A program made the position numbers and the translations under genes. From Planctomycetaceae bacterium (GTDB taxonomy: Bacteria > Planctomycetota > Planctomycetia > Pirellulales > Thermoguttaceae), in contig JAITAZ010000351.1 of the NCBI GenBank assembly GCA_031283825.1, positions 1-5,028 of the forward strand: a DNA stretch of 5,028 nucleotides. Reading direction: 5' to 3'. The notes under the pieces are model-generated. The model saw nothing but the letters and a program-made list of their open reading frames with translations. It made no database searches and was not told the DNA's origin. This document shows, piece by piece, positions 1 through 5,028 of the stretch (its first letter is position 1; each line of letters starts with the position of its first letter).

Positions 1-92
1 GCCAAAGATAATTTTTTGGGGGGACTTAGGGGACATTGGGGACGCTGGGGACACTGGGGACGTTCTTGTTTGAGATCTGGGATTGATGACTC
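1..92 (+). repeat. Half of a palindromic repeat element, cut by the window edge (block A)
   Basis: This block holds five tandem 9-base units of the form GGGGACNNT at 20-64, followed by a tail that ends in GGGATTGATGACTC (79-92). Its reverse complement matches 347-437 over about 91 bases with roughly eight substitutions and one extra A, so it is an inverted copy of block D. In block D this half is joined to a second, oppositely oriented half, and here the partner half would lie to the left of base 1. The element therefore probably continues outside the window. There is no coding gene in it. Its resemblance to REP or MITE families is an inference from the palindromic layout. Confidence 0.8.
18..59 (+). 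other. G-quadruplex motif, five G-tracts, plus strand
   Basis: Five runs of at least four G are separated by loops of exactly five bases (ACTTA, ACATT, ACGCT, ACACT). This satisfies the usual intramolecular G-quadruplex rule with four tetrads and one spare tract. It is the core of repeat block A. The motif is seen directly; folding in the cell is inferred. Confidence 0.8.
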
Positions 93-133
93 GGCGAGGG
101 ACAAAATTTAAAGAAAAAAATTTCTCTTTGTTA

Positions 134-336
134 AAAGCTGTTTTTTTCTGTTGAGTCGTTAATCATGGTTTTTAAATTAGTGTGTCCCCGATGTCCCCAG
201 CGTCCCCAATGTCCCCCAAGTCCCCCCAAAAATTAGCTTTTGCTTTTTTAAAAACCATATTATTTTTTGGGGGGGACGTTGGGGACACACTAACTTATAA
301 TCTGGGATTAATGACTCAATAGAAAACAACAGCTTT
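134..336. repeat. Palindromic MITE-like element, blocks B and C, with 31-base inverted ends
   Basis: The left end (134-164) and the right end (306-336) are inverted repeats matching at 28 of 31 positions. Both contain the core TTGAGTC/GACTCAA next to AAAGCT/AGCTTT. Inside, block B (184-227) has five GTCCCC units at a 9-base spacing on the plus strand, and block C (269-286) has two GGGGAC units in the opposite sense. Between them lies an AT-rich loop (228-268). The whole can fold as an imperfect hairpin. No ORF or transposase is present, so if mobile it must be moved in trans. The inner part (151-319) recurs at 345-512. Confidence 0.75.
186..227 (-). other. G-quadruplex motif, five G-tracts, minus strand (block B)
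   Basis: Five C-runs of four to six bases on the plus strand have five-base gaps (4-base gaps where a run is longer). The minus strand therefore carries five G-tracts. The plus strand could in turn form an i-motif. This is the core of block B. Confidence 0.8.
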
Positions 337-344
337 GTCCCCCT

Positions 345-512
345 TTGAGTCATTAACCACTGATTTCAAACAAGAACGTCCCCAATGTCCCCAGCGTCCC
401 CAATGTCCCCCAAGTCCCCCCAAAAATTAGCTTTGGCTTTTTAAAAAACCATATTATTTTTTTAGGGGGACACTGGGGACACACTAACTTAAATCTGGGA
501 TTAATGACTCAA
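345..512. repeat. Second copy of the palindromic element, blocks D and E
   Basis: The left half of this copy repeats 151-344 with an exact offset of 194 bases; for example, the C6 tract ending at 227 recurs ending at 421. Ends are TTGAGTCATTAACC (345-358) and GATTAATGACTCAA (499-512). Block D (378-421) carries five GTCCCC units, and block E (465-484) has two GGGGAC units reversed. The AT-rich centre around ATTAGCTTTGGC and CCATATTATTTT matches that of the first copy closely. Unlike the first copy, it lacks the outer AAAGCT/AGCTTT extension. The pair looks like a tandem duplication, or two insertions of one family side by side. Confidence 0.75.
380..421 (-). other. G-quadruplex motif, five G-tracts, minus strand (block D)
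   Basis: This is the same arrangement as the motif at 186-227, displaced by exactly 194 bases, with nearly identical loops. It is the core of block D. Together with the plus-strand motif at 18-59 it forms one of a pair of inverted copies. Confidence 0.8.
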
Positions 513-520
513 TCCCAGAT
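493..520. repeat. Perfect 10-bp hairpin at the right edge of the repeat field
   Basis: ATCTGGGATT (493-502) pairs perfectly with AATCCCAGAT (511-520) across the 8-base loop AATGACTC. The loop is the terminal core of the palindromic element, so the last element ends in its own small palindrome. It could be a remnant of a further inverted copy. There is no T-tract, so it is not an evident terminator. Confidence 0.7.
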
Positions 521-636
521 CTGGTCGGCTACCGCCGACGCGACCTTTCGGCGAAAGGTCGCCTACCTGAGTTGGCGGTCGCGTTGCCGAAGGCAACGAT
601 AAAAGGGATTCGACAATAATTAAAATCATTTCAGAT
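521..636 (+). promoter_or_regulatory. Leader of the TPR gene with three back-to-back hairpins
   Basis: Three perfect hairpins follow each other. The first is GTCGGC/GCCGAC (524-529 with 534-539, loop TACC). The second is an 11-base arm pair GCGACCTTTCG/CGAAAGGTCGC (540-550 with 552-562), almost a full palindrome. The third is CGTTGCC/GGCAACG (582-588 with 592-598, loop GAA). ACCGCC (531-536) can instead pair with GGCGGT (574-579), which would compete with the first hairpin. This GC-rich stretch differs sharply in composition from the AT-rich repeats before it. It may be a 5' untranslated regulatory structure, a read-through block, or another REP-like repeat. I see no convincing -35/-10 pair. 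A purine run AAAAGGGA (601-608) is too far from the ATG at 637 to act as a ribosome binding site. Confidence 0.5.
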
Positions 637-3531
637 ATGAGCGAGTATAATAATTTTGACAATCATAGTGGTCGTCCGCGTGAGTCTCTTGACGAGGCGG
701 TTCGTCGGTTGCGGGGTGAGCTTGCGTCTGGCGAGTTGTATGTGCGTCATCAGTTGGCGGAGTTGTTGATGCGTCAAGCGCATTTTGCGGCGGAGAGTAC
801 GCGGATTGATGATGCGATGCGTCTTGTGAATGAGTCGTTATCGATTGTTGATGATCTTCTTAACGATGGTCAATATGAATATCGGTTATCGGCGATTCGT
901 TGTAAGATATTTAAGGCTGCGCTTGTTCGAGTTCAAAAGGGTTTTGAGGCGGCTCTTCCGGAGCATAATGAGGTTATTCGTTATATAAATGAGAATGTTT
1001 CGTCGGACAATACTTATGGAATGGACATGTTGGCGTTTACGTTGATGAATAAGTCTGAGATTTTGAATAACTTGGGTGCGAATGCGGCGGCGGCGGCGGC
1101 GCAGGAGCAGGCGGCGGGAATATGGGAGAACTTGGTTAATGTGGGGTCGTTTGAGTTTCGTACTCATCTGATTACGGCGTTGTTGGCGTTGGGTTCGACG
1201 CGGGTTCAGATGGGTGATGCGTCGGCGGGTCTGGCGGATTTCAAGCGTTGTCTTGGATTTATAAGAGACGGAATTGATAGGCGGCTTTTGGATGAAGAGG
1301 CTGATTACACTGGTTTTTTTATTCAGACGTTAATGTATATTTCGCGATTAGTTGATCGTACCGGCAACACGCGAGATGCTATTTCTTATGCGAGTGAAGC
1401 GATTGACACGATTATTGGAATAGTAACTAGTGGTCAGCCGCAGGTTATGCCGATTTTAACGGGTATGTATCAACATCGCGGGGTGTTGCTTGACAAAACG
1501 GGCAATCATCGTGCGGCGTTGGACGATTTTGAGCGTGCGCGGGACATTTATCGTCAATCGTTGCGGGGGCGTCTTACGAGTCCGTCTGATTATGTTGTGC
1601 GGACGGGTTTAGCGAATGTGTTGATGTGTTGTGCGAATATTTATGCGAATGCGGGGCGTTTTTCGGAGGCGGAATCGACTTATGACGAGGCGGTGCGGAT
1701 TTATCAGCAGGCGGCGGAGTTTCGTCCGGTGGGAGACGAGGATGAGACGTTTATTCCGTATTCGATTGGGATTGTTAGATTGAATTATGCCAACATGCTT
1801 TCGGATAGGGGGCGATTGGGTGAGGCGATGGTGTTGCAGACGCAGGCGATTGATTTATTGAAGCGGCGGCTTGACGAGGGGCATGTTGAGATTTTGCCTA
1901 ATATTATTTCAGCGTATCGTAAGTTGGCTGTGGTGCAGCGTTCTTTGTTGGATTTTCCGGGTGTTTTTGTAACGTTGGACAAATTAGTTGCGTTGCTTGA
2001 GGCGGCGATAGAAAACGGAGATTTCGAGTTTCGCGGGGAGTTAGCGTTGGTTTTTGCGTTGCGGTCGATTATGCATCGTGAGTTGAATGAGATTGACAAA
2101 GCTATTGATGCCACGAAGCGGGCGATGAATATTTTTCATGCGATTGCTGATGACGAGATTGAGTCGCCGGAGGCGTCGTGGTCGAAGTTGCAGTGGGGGG
2201 ATTCGTTGATGGAGGTGGCGAAGTTATATTTTAAGAAGGGGATGTATGCGGAGGGGTTTGATTTTTTCAAAAAGCAGGTTGACGTAGTTTATTCGGAGGA
2301 TGACGCGAGTAATCGGACTCGTTTATTTGATTTATTATTTGGTTATTCGCAATATGTAGAGTTTGTTGTAAAGTTCGTGCAGGACGAGCAGAACGAGAGC
2401 AAGATTAAGAATGAATTAAGCAAGGTTATTGACGACGCGATTGAGATTGCCAAGCAAGGTGCGACTTTTATAGTCAATGCATTTCCGGCAATGTTGGAGG
2501 TTCTGAAAAATATAGTTTTGGAAGAGGCAGAAAGATATTCAGACAAAGATTCTCAAAATGTAGAAAATAAAGACAACGTTGTAAAAGTTGATGTAGGCGA
2601 GAGCAATGAGGAGAAAAGCGGTATTGATAGCAACGGCAACAGTAATATTGATAGTGATCGTAGTGTATTGAATTTGGCGGATCCGGTTGTTCGTCTTTTT
2701 TTCTTTATGAAGTTTACGTTTTTTTATCAATTTCTTGGTTCGTTGTACAAGGGAGTGGGTCAGGTTGATGATTCGATAGACAGTTATGGAATATCGTTTG
2801 CTGGTTGGCGGGCTCTTATTGCCGAGCTTGACAAGTTGTATTTGCAGCGTCAATATTATGTTAGGGAGGCGGAGGCGATTCGGGCGATGGAGTTGGAGGT
2901 TCAGCAGAGCGGCGGTAATTATTTTGACGGGGAGAAGTCGATAAAGGAGTTATCTCGACGAGTGCCGCCGGAGGAATTTTTTGAGGAGCGTTGGCGATAT
3001 TATTTATCGGAGTTACATGGAATGTTGCAAGAGTGGGCGTCGTTGGAGTTATCACGCGGAAGACTTGATCGTGCAACGATGGTTTATCGTTTCGGTGTAG
3101 AAATGACAAGAGGAATGGTCGATAGAAATGTAATGAATGCGGACAGATATTTAGTAGTATCGTTGTTAGCGTTTGCGAGAACGATGGAGATTGATAACAA
3201 GTCGAGTAAATCGTATTTTGCGTTTGTAGAAGCGTTACAGTTGATAGTTAAAAGAACGGAATCTGATTGTTGTTTGGAGGACTATGAGATGTTTCATCAT
3301 ATAGTTTGCGGATTAGCTTCGCTTCTGAGTGATACAGATTTATCAAAGTTGTTAGACGAAGTAATGGAGTTGTACATTAATTCGTTAGAGCAATGTAAGT
3401 TACCGTTACCAGAGTTAAGTCGTTGGCAAGAGCTATGTACTTTACCAGAAATAAAACCCTACACCGAAAATTTCCAACAACGCTGTAATAATTTAAAAGA
3501 AAAACACCCCGATTATAAACCACCCGTTTAA
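637..3531 (+). CDS. Large TPR-repeat protein, function unknown
   Basis: This is a 964-residue, probably cytosolic protein; no signal peptide or clear membrane segment is visible. Residues 31 to about 554 form eleven consecutive helical-pair units, mostly 46 residues long. Each opens near a motif like DG-x-YEYR (77-83, 169-175, 460-466), then shows TPR signature positions. One example is G282, L285, G289, A294, F298, A301; another is A333, Y336, G340, A345, Y349, A352. Residues about 630-682 are a polar Asn/Asp/Ser/Lys/Glu linker, likely disordered. Divergent helical units follow at about 683-737, 775-830 and 831-876. TPR arrays bind partner proteins, so a scaffold role is inferred; no catalytic motif is seen and the partner is unknown. 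The ATG start is preceded by an in-frame stop at 568-570 but has no Shine-Dalgarno site. Codon choice changes toward AGA, GTA and TTA after about base 3050. The gene is convergent with nadA, with no operon partner in view. Confidence 0.9.
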   Translation: MSEYNNFDNHSGRPRESLDEAVRRLRGELASGELYVRHQLAELLMRQAHFAAESTRIDDAMRLVNESLSIVDDLLNDGQYEYRLSAIRCKIFKAALVRVQKGFEAALPEHNEVIRYINENVSSDNTYGMDMLAFTLMNKSEILNNLGANAAAAAAQEQAAGIWENLVNVGSFEFRTHLITALLALGSTRVQMGDASAGLADFKRCLGFIRDGIDRRLLDEEADYTGFFIQTLMYISRLVDRTGNTRDAISYASEAIDTIIGIVTSGQPQVMPILTGMYQHRGVLLDKTGNHRAALDDFERARDIYRQSLRGRLTSPSDYVVRTGLANVLMCCANIYANAGRFSEAESTYDEAVRIYQQAAEFRPVGDEDETFIPYSIGIVRLNYANMLSDRGRLGEAMVLQTQAIDLLKRRLDEGHVEILPNIISAYRKLAVVQRSLLDFPGVFVTLDKLVALLEAAIENGDFEFRGELALVFALRSIMHRELNEIDKAIDATKRAMNIFHAIADDEIESPEASWSKLQWGDSLMEVAKLYFKKGMYAEGFDFFKKQVDVVYSEDDASNRTRLFDLLFGYSQYVEFVVKFVQDEQNESKIKNELSKVIDDAIEIAKQGATFIVNAFPAMLEVLKNIVLEEAERYSDKDSQNVENKDNVVKVDVGESNEEKSGIDSNGNSNIDSDRSVLNLADPVVRLFFFMKFTFFYQFLGSLYKGVGQVDDSIDSYGISFAGWRALIAELDKLYLQRQYYVREAEAIRAMELEVQQSGGNYFDGEKSIKELSRRVPPEEFFEERWRYYLSELHGMLQEWASLELSRGRLDRATMVYRFGVEMTRGMVDRNVMNADRYLVVSLLAFARTMEIDNKSSKSYFAFVEALQLIVKRTESDCCLEDYEMFHHIVCGLASLLSDTDLSKLLDEVMELYINSLEQCKLPLPELSRWQELCTLPEIKPYTENFQQRCNNLKEKHPDYKPPV
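1084..1101 (+). repeat. (GCG)6 microsatellite coding for six alanines
   Basis: Six identical GCG codons encode Ala150-Ala155, within the second helix of the third repeat unit of the TPR protein. Perfect triplet repeats can slip in replication, but any change would be in frame, adding or removing alanines. It is too short to call variable without other strains. Confidence 0.7.
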
Positions 3532-3535
3532 CGGG
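3523..3535 (+). other. Small stem-loop over the TPR stop codon
   Basis: CCCG (3523-3526) pairs with CGGG (3532-3535) around TTTAA, placing the TAA stop in the loop. A competing pairing joins CCCCG (3507-3511) with CGGGG (3532-3536). It is short and lacks an adjacent U-tract, so a terminator role is weak. Confidence 0.35.
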
Positions 3536-3537
3536 GC

Positions 3538-3566
3538 GGGATTTTAAAACCGCGTAGCGGTTTCCC
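3538..3566. terminator. Candidate bidirectional terminator hairpin between convergent genes
   Basis: A perfect 7-bp stem AAACCGC/GCGGTTT (3547-3553 with 3557-3563) has the loop GTA. GGG (3538-3540) and CCC (3564-3566) can extend it across an internal bulge. It begins 7 bases after the TPR stop. On the minus strand the stem runs into TTTTAAAAT, a short imperfect U-tract; on the plus strand it runs into CCCAAAA. Its position between convergent stops suggests termination, but the missing strong U-tract lowers confidence. Confidence 0.45.
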
Positions 3567-3573
3567 AAAATAG

Positions 3574-3609
3574 CGATGGGTAAAAATTCGCTAGAATTTT
3601 CACCCATCG
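3574..3609. terminator. Long 16-bp hairpin, possible terminator or repeat
   Basis: Arms 3574-3589 and 3594-3609 pair at 15 of 16 positions (one A-C mismatch) around the loop GCTA, giving the strongest hairpin in the gap. A run of seven A follows on the plus strand, which is the wrong polarity for a plus-strand terminator; the minus strand continues CTATTTT. The outer sequence CACCC(A/G)TCGAAAA recurs inverted at 3633-3645, so an alternative, longer-range stem is possible. It could be a REP-like unit or a transcript-end stabilising structure. Confidence 0.45.
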
Positions 3610-3642
3610 AAAAAAATTGCGTTACAAATTTATTTTCGACGG

Positions 3643-3665
3643 GTGAAATCGCGTTGTGATTTTAC
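3643..3665 (-). other. Stem-loop in the nadA 3' region
   Basis: GTGAAATC (3643-3650) pairs with GATTTTAC (3658-3665) with one mismatch around a 7-base loop. It competes with the pairing of 3633-3645 to 3601-3613. The motif ACA(A/C)ATTTATTTT also occurs twice, at 3624-3636 and 3664-3676, 40 bases apart, which hints at an old local duplication. Confidence 0.35.
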
Positions 3666-3680
3666 ACATTTATTTTGGAG

Positions 3681-3697
3681 TTGTCCCTACAGGACAA
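3681..3697 (-). terminator. Hairpin just after the nadA stop
   Basis: TTGTCC/GGACAA is a perfect 6-bp stem with a 5-base loop. It starts about 21 bases beyond the nadA stop codon in the direction of nadA transcription. The following bases on the minus strand, CTCCAAAATAAA, are not a U-tract, so it is a weak terminator candidate. Confidence 0.35.
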
Positions 3698-3718
3698 TCG
3701 ATAGCAAACGCCAATTAA

Positions 3719-4834
3719 TTACCCGTTTTCTAGCATTCTTTGCAATGCGATTAAAGCGTTTTTTGCGATCTTTTCATCGACGCGAATTACATTTAACGGT
3801 TTTCCTTGTTCTATTGGGTTGAACATTGACGCTAAATTCTCTAACGTTATCAAGCCCATTGTCGAACAATAACTCGGCTGAAACGCAAGATTCACTACCG
3901 TTTTGTCTGGATTCTGTTTTGCAATTCTTTCAACAAATCTTCCTTCCGTTCCTACCGCCCAACACGAACCTGGCGGAGATTCCGTTATCCGTTTTAAAAT
4001 ATACGCCGTCGATCCTGCTTCGTCTGCTTTACTTACTACGTCTTGTCTGCACTCTGGATGAACAATAACTCGCACGTTTGGAATCGCGTTTCTAATTTCG
4101 TCGATATGACCGAGTAGAAATCTCTGATGCACGCAACAAAAACCGTCCCACAACAAAATCTTACTACGACTAATTATTTCAACGCTGTTGCCTCCTAGTT
4201 CTAGGTCTGCGGCACTGTTCCAATCAGCGATCTCGTTTGGCGAAATTCCCATTTTTAACGCGGTGTTGCGTCCAAGATGCTGATCTGGAAAAAATAACAC
4301 TCGCCGACCTCGCGATAACGCCCACTCTAACACGGCTCTTGCATTGCCGGACGTACACGAAATCCCGCCCCGCTCGCCGCAAAACGATTTCAACTCCGCT
4401 GACGAATTTACATACGTTACCGGAATAACTTCATCAATATTTATTACCCGCGAAAGTTGTTCCCAACAATTTGAAACGGTTTCATAACTTGCCATGTCTG
4501 CCATCGAGCAACCGGCTAAAACGTCCGGCAGAATTACCTCAACCCGACGACCGCCGCGTCGCGCTAGATTTGCAGGACTATTCGCCAAAATATCCGCCGT
4601 TTCCGCCATAAAATGAACGCCGCAGAAAATGATAAACTCTAATCCTCCCGCGTTTGAAACATCGGAAAATACCGACCGTTCCGCCGCCATTCTACTAAGT
4701 TGAAAACTGTCTCCCACCAAGTCGGCATGAGCTATCACCTCCTCACGCTGATAATGATGCCCAAGTATCAAAAGCCGATTACCCAACCGCTTTTTAGCCG
4801 ACTCAATTATTTTATGTAACATTTTAAACTCCAT
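3719..4834 (-). CDS. nadA: Quinolinate synthase A (NadA), long B. subtilis-like class
   Basis: NadA condenses iminoaspartate with dihydroxyacetone phosphate to quinolinate in de novo NAD synthesis, using a [4Fe-4S] cluster in the cytosol. The 371-residue length fits the long class. The three expected cluster cysteines are Cys109 (AGCSMAD), Cys233 (in WDGFCCVH) and Cys323 (SYCSTMG). Active-site residues are also in place: His26 and Tyr28 (GHHYQ), Tyr141 and Asn143 (YVNSSAE), His236, His259 and Glu261 (HPEC), and Ser275-Thr276. The family motifs FCGVHFMAETAD (70-81) and FFPDQHLGRN (181-190) are intact. A short insertion at about 55-66 precedes FCGVHFMAE. The longer form is given so that no residues are lost. 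The in-frame ATG four codons in (4820-4822) is the better supported start, because GGAG lies 6 bases before it. The partners nadB and nadC are not in the window, so this copy stands alone here. Confidence 0.96.
   Translation of the reverse strand: MEFKMLHKIIESAKKRLGNRLLILGHHYQREEVIAHADLVGDSFQLSRMAAERSVFSDVSNAGGLEFIIFCGVHFMAETADILANSPANLARRGGRRVEVILPDVLAGCSMADMASYETVSNCWEQLSRVINIDEVIPVTYVNSSAELKSFCGERGGISCTSGNARAVLEWALSRGRRVLFFPDQHLGRNTALKMGISPNEIADWNSAADLELGGNSVEIISRSKILLWDGFCCVHQRFLLGHIDEIRNAIPNVRVIVHPECRQDVVSKADEAGSTAYILKRITESPPGSCWAVGTEGRFVERIAKQNPDKTVVNLAFQPSYCSTMGLITLENLASMFNPIEQGKPLNVIRVDEKIAKNALIALQRMLENG
4829..4832 (-). promoter_or_regulatory. Shine-Dalgarno GGAG favouring the internal nadA start
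   Basis: On the minus strand GGAG lies 6 bases before the second ATG (4820-4822) and overlaps the first ATG (4832-4834). The first ATG has only CGACT and a T/A-rich run before it. This argues for initiation at Met5 and a 367-residue enzyme. The N-terminal residues involved are not conserved family positions. Confidence 0.55.
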
Positions 4835-5028
4835 AGTCGAAAAAATTTTTTGTAACAGTTCACGAACAAAAGAAAAAAAATAGTAATATATCAGTAGAAT
4901 TTTCCAAAACGTATTTTAACTGTTTCCGCAAACCTCATTTAAAACCTAATTTTTCTTACTATTGTTTAAAAAACCTCAGTAGCAATGAATCCCCCAAAAA
5001 CCAACCTCATTACCTCATTATTCGTTTA
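4835..5028 (-). promoter_or_regulatory. AT-rich region upstream of nadA
   Basis: There is no gene in these 194 bases. The stretch next to nadA is A/T-rich and should hold its promoter. A TATATT hexamer (complement of 4885-4890) lies about 50 bases before the start codon and could be a -10 box, but no good -35 stands 16-18 bases upstream of it. Further out lies a set of AACCTCATT motifs. No riboswitch fold or NadR/NrtR-type (NAD regulator) palindrome was recognised. Confidence 0.35.
4931..5019 (-). repeat. Four copies of the 8-base motif AATGAGGT
   Basis: On the plus strand AACCTCATT occurs at 4931-4939 and 5003-5011, the variant AACCTCAGT at 4972-4980, and ACCTCATT again at 5012-5019. The last two exact copies are directly abutting. 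They are all in one orientation, upstream of nadA. They may be binding sites for a regulator or a decayed tandem repeat continuing past the window. Confidence 0.45.

Noticed and set aside
18..70. Collagen-like Gly-Asp-X peptide encoded by the 9-base repeat
   Set aside because: The 9-base period reads as three codons (G-D-X) on the plus strand and V-P-X on the other, but the frame closes soon after at TGA (71-73), there is no start or ribosome site, and the orientation alternates between copies. The period is explained by non-coding repeats.
1..520. CRISPR array
   Set aside because: The repeats alternate in orientation, have no constant repeat with unique spacers of regular length, and no cas gene is nearby.
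2695..2748. Membrane segment in the TPR protein (residues about 687-704)
   Set aside because: The stretch is rich in Phe but contains Lys and fits a buried helix of a divergent TPR unit. No second hydrophobic segment or signal peptide supports membrane insertion.
886..3109. Minus-strand open frames inside the TPR gene
   Set aside because: They are opposite the long TPR frame, have biased Arg/Leu- or Ser/Asn-rich composition with no recognisable motif, and are explained by the low stop frequency opposite G/T-rich codons.
3377..3607. Minus-strand open frame across the TPR 3' end and hairpin gap
   Set aside because: It overlaps the TPR coding end and runs through hairpin structure, has no evident ribosome site and resembles no known protein.
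3611..3617. U-tract of an intrinsic terminator for nadA
   Set aside because: The minus strand has a T-run here, but the bases just before it form only a 3-bp stem, and the strong hairpin comes after it, not before.
3826..4428. Plus-strand open frames opposite nadA
   Set aside because: nadA is certain from its catalytic residues, and the opposite frames have no motifs or upstream signals.

Overview
The window holds two large convergent genes and three non-coding stretches. The left third of the non-coding DNA (1-636) is a dense palindromic repeat field. It is followed by a plus-strand gene for a 964-residue protein built almost wholly of TPR-like helical repeats (637-3531). A 187-base hairpin-rich gap (3532-3718) separates this from nadA, quinolinate synthase, on the minus strand (3719-4834). 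The last 194 bases (4835-5028) are the AT-rich region upstream of nadA.

Organism: nothing here is diagnostic. The NadA is of the long (about 370 residue) B. subtilis-like class, and its wording resembles what I recall from Planctomycetota and related PVC bacteria. A large cytosolic TPR protein without an obvious Shine-Dalgarno site fits that too. I hold a Planctomycetota/PVC origin only at low confidence. The base composition is moderate, and both genes have a sense strand rich in G and T.

Repeat field: positions 1-520 hold five blocks of a 9-base unit, GGGGACNNT, laid out in alternating orientation (+, -, +, -, +). Three blocks carry five G-tracts each with exactly 5-base loops, which is a textbook G-quadruplex motif. 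The blocks pair into two palindromic MITE- or REP-like elements bounded by TTGAGTC...GACTCAA ends and repeated with a 194-base period, plus a half element cut by the window edge. Three perfect hairpins (524-598) then lie between the repeats and the TPR gene start. No transposase is present, so the elements would be non-autonomous.

Genes: the TPR protein is best seen as an interaction scaffold of unknown partner. Its repeat has an unusual 46-residue period. NadA has all three iron-sulfur cysteines and the known active-site residues, so it should be a working enzyme of de novo NAD synthesis. The two genes are convergent and show no evident functional link. The hairpins between them probably help end transcription from one or both sides, although none has a classical U-tract.
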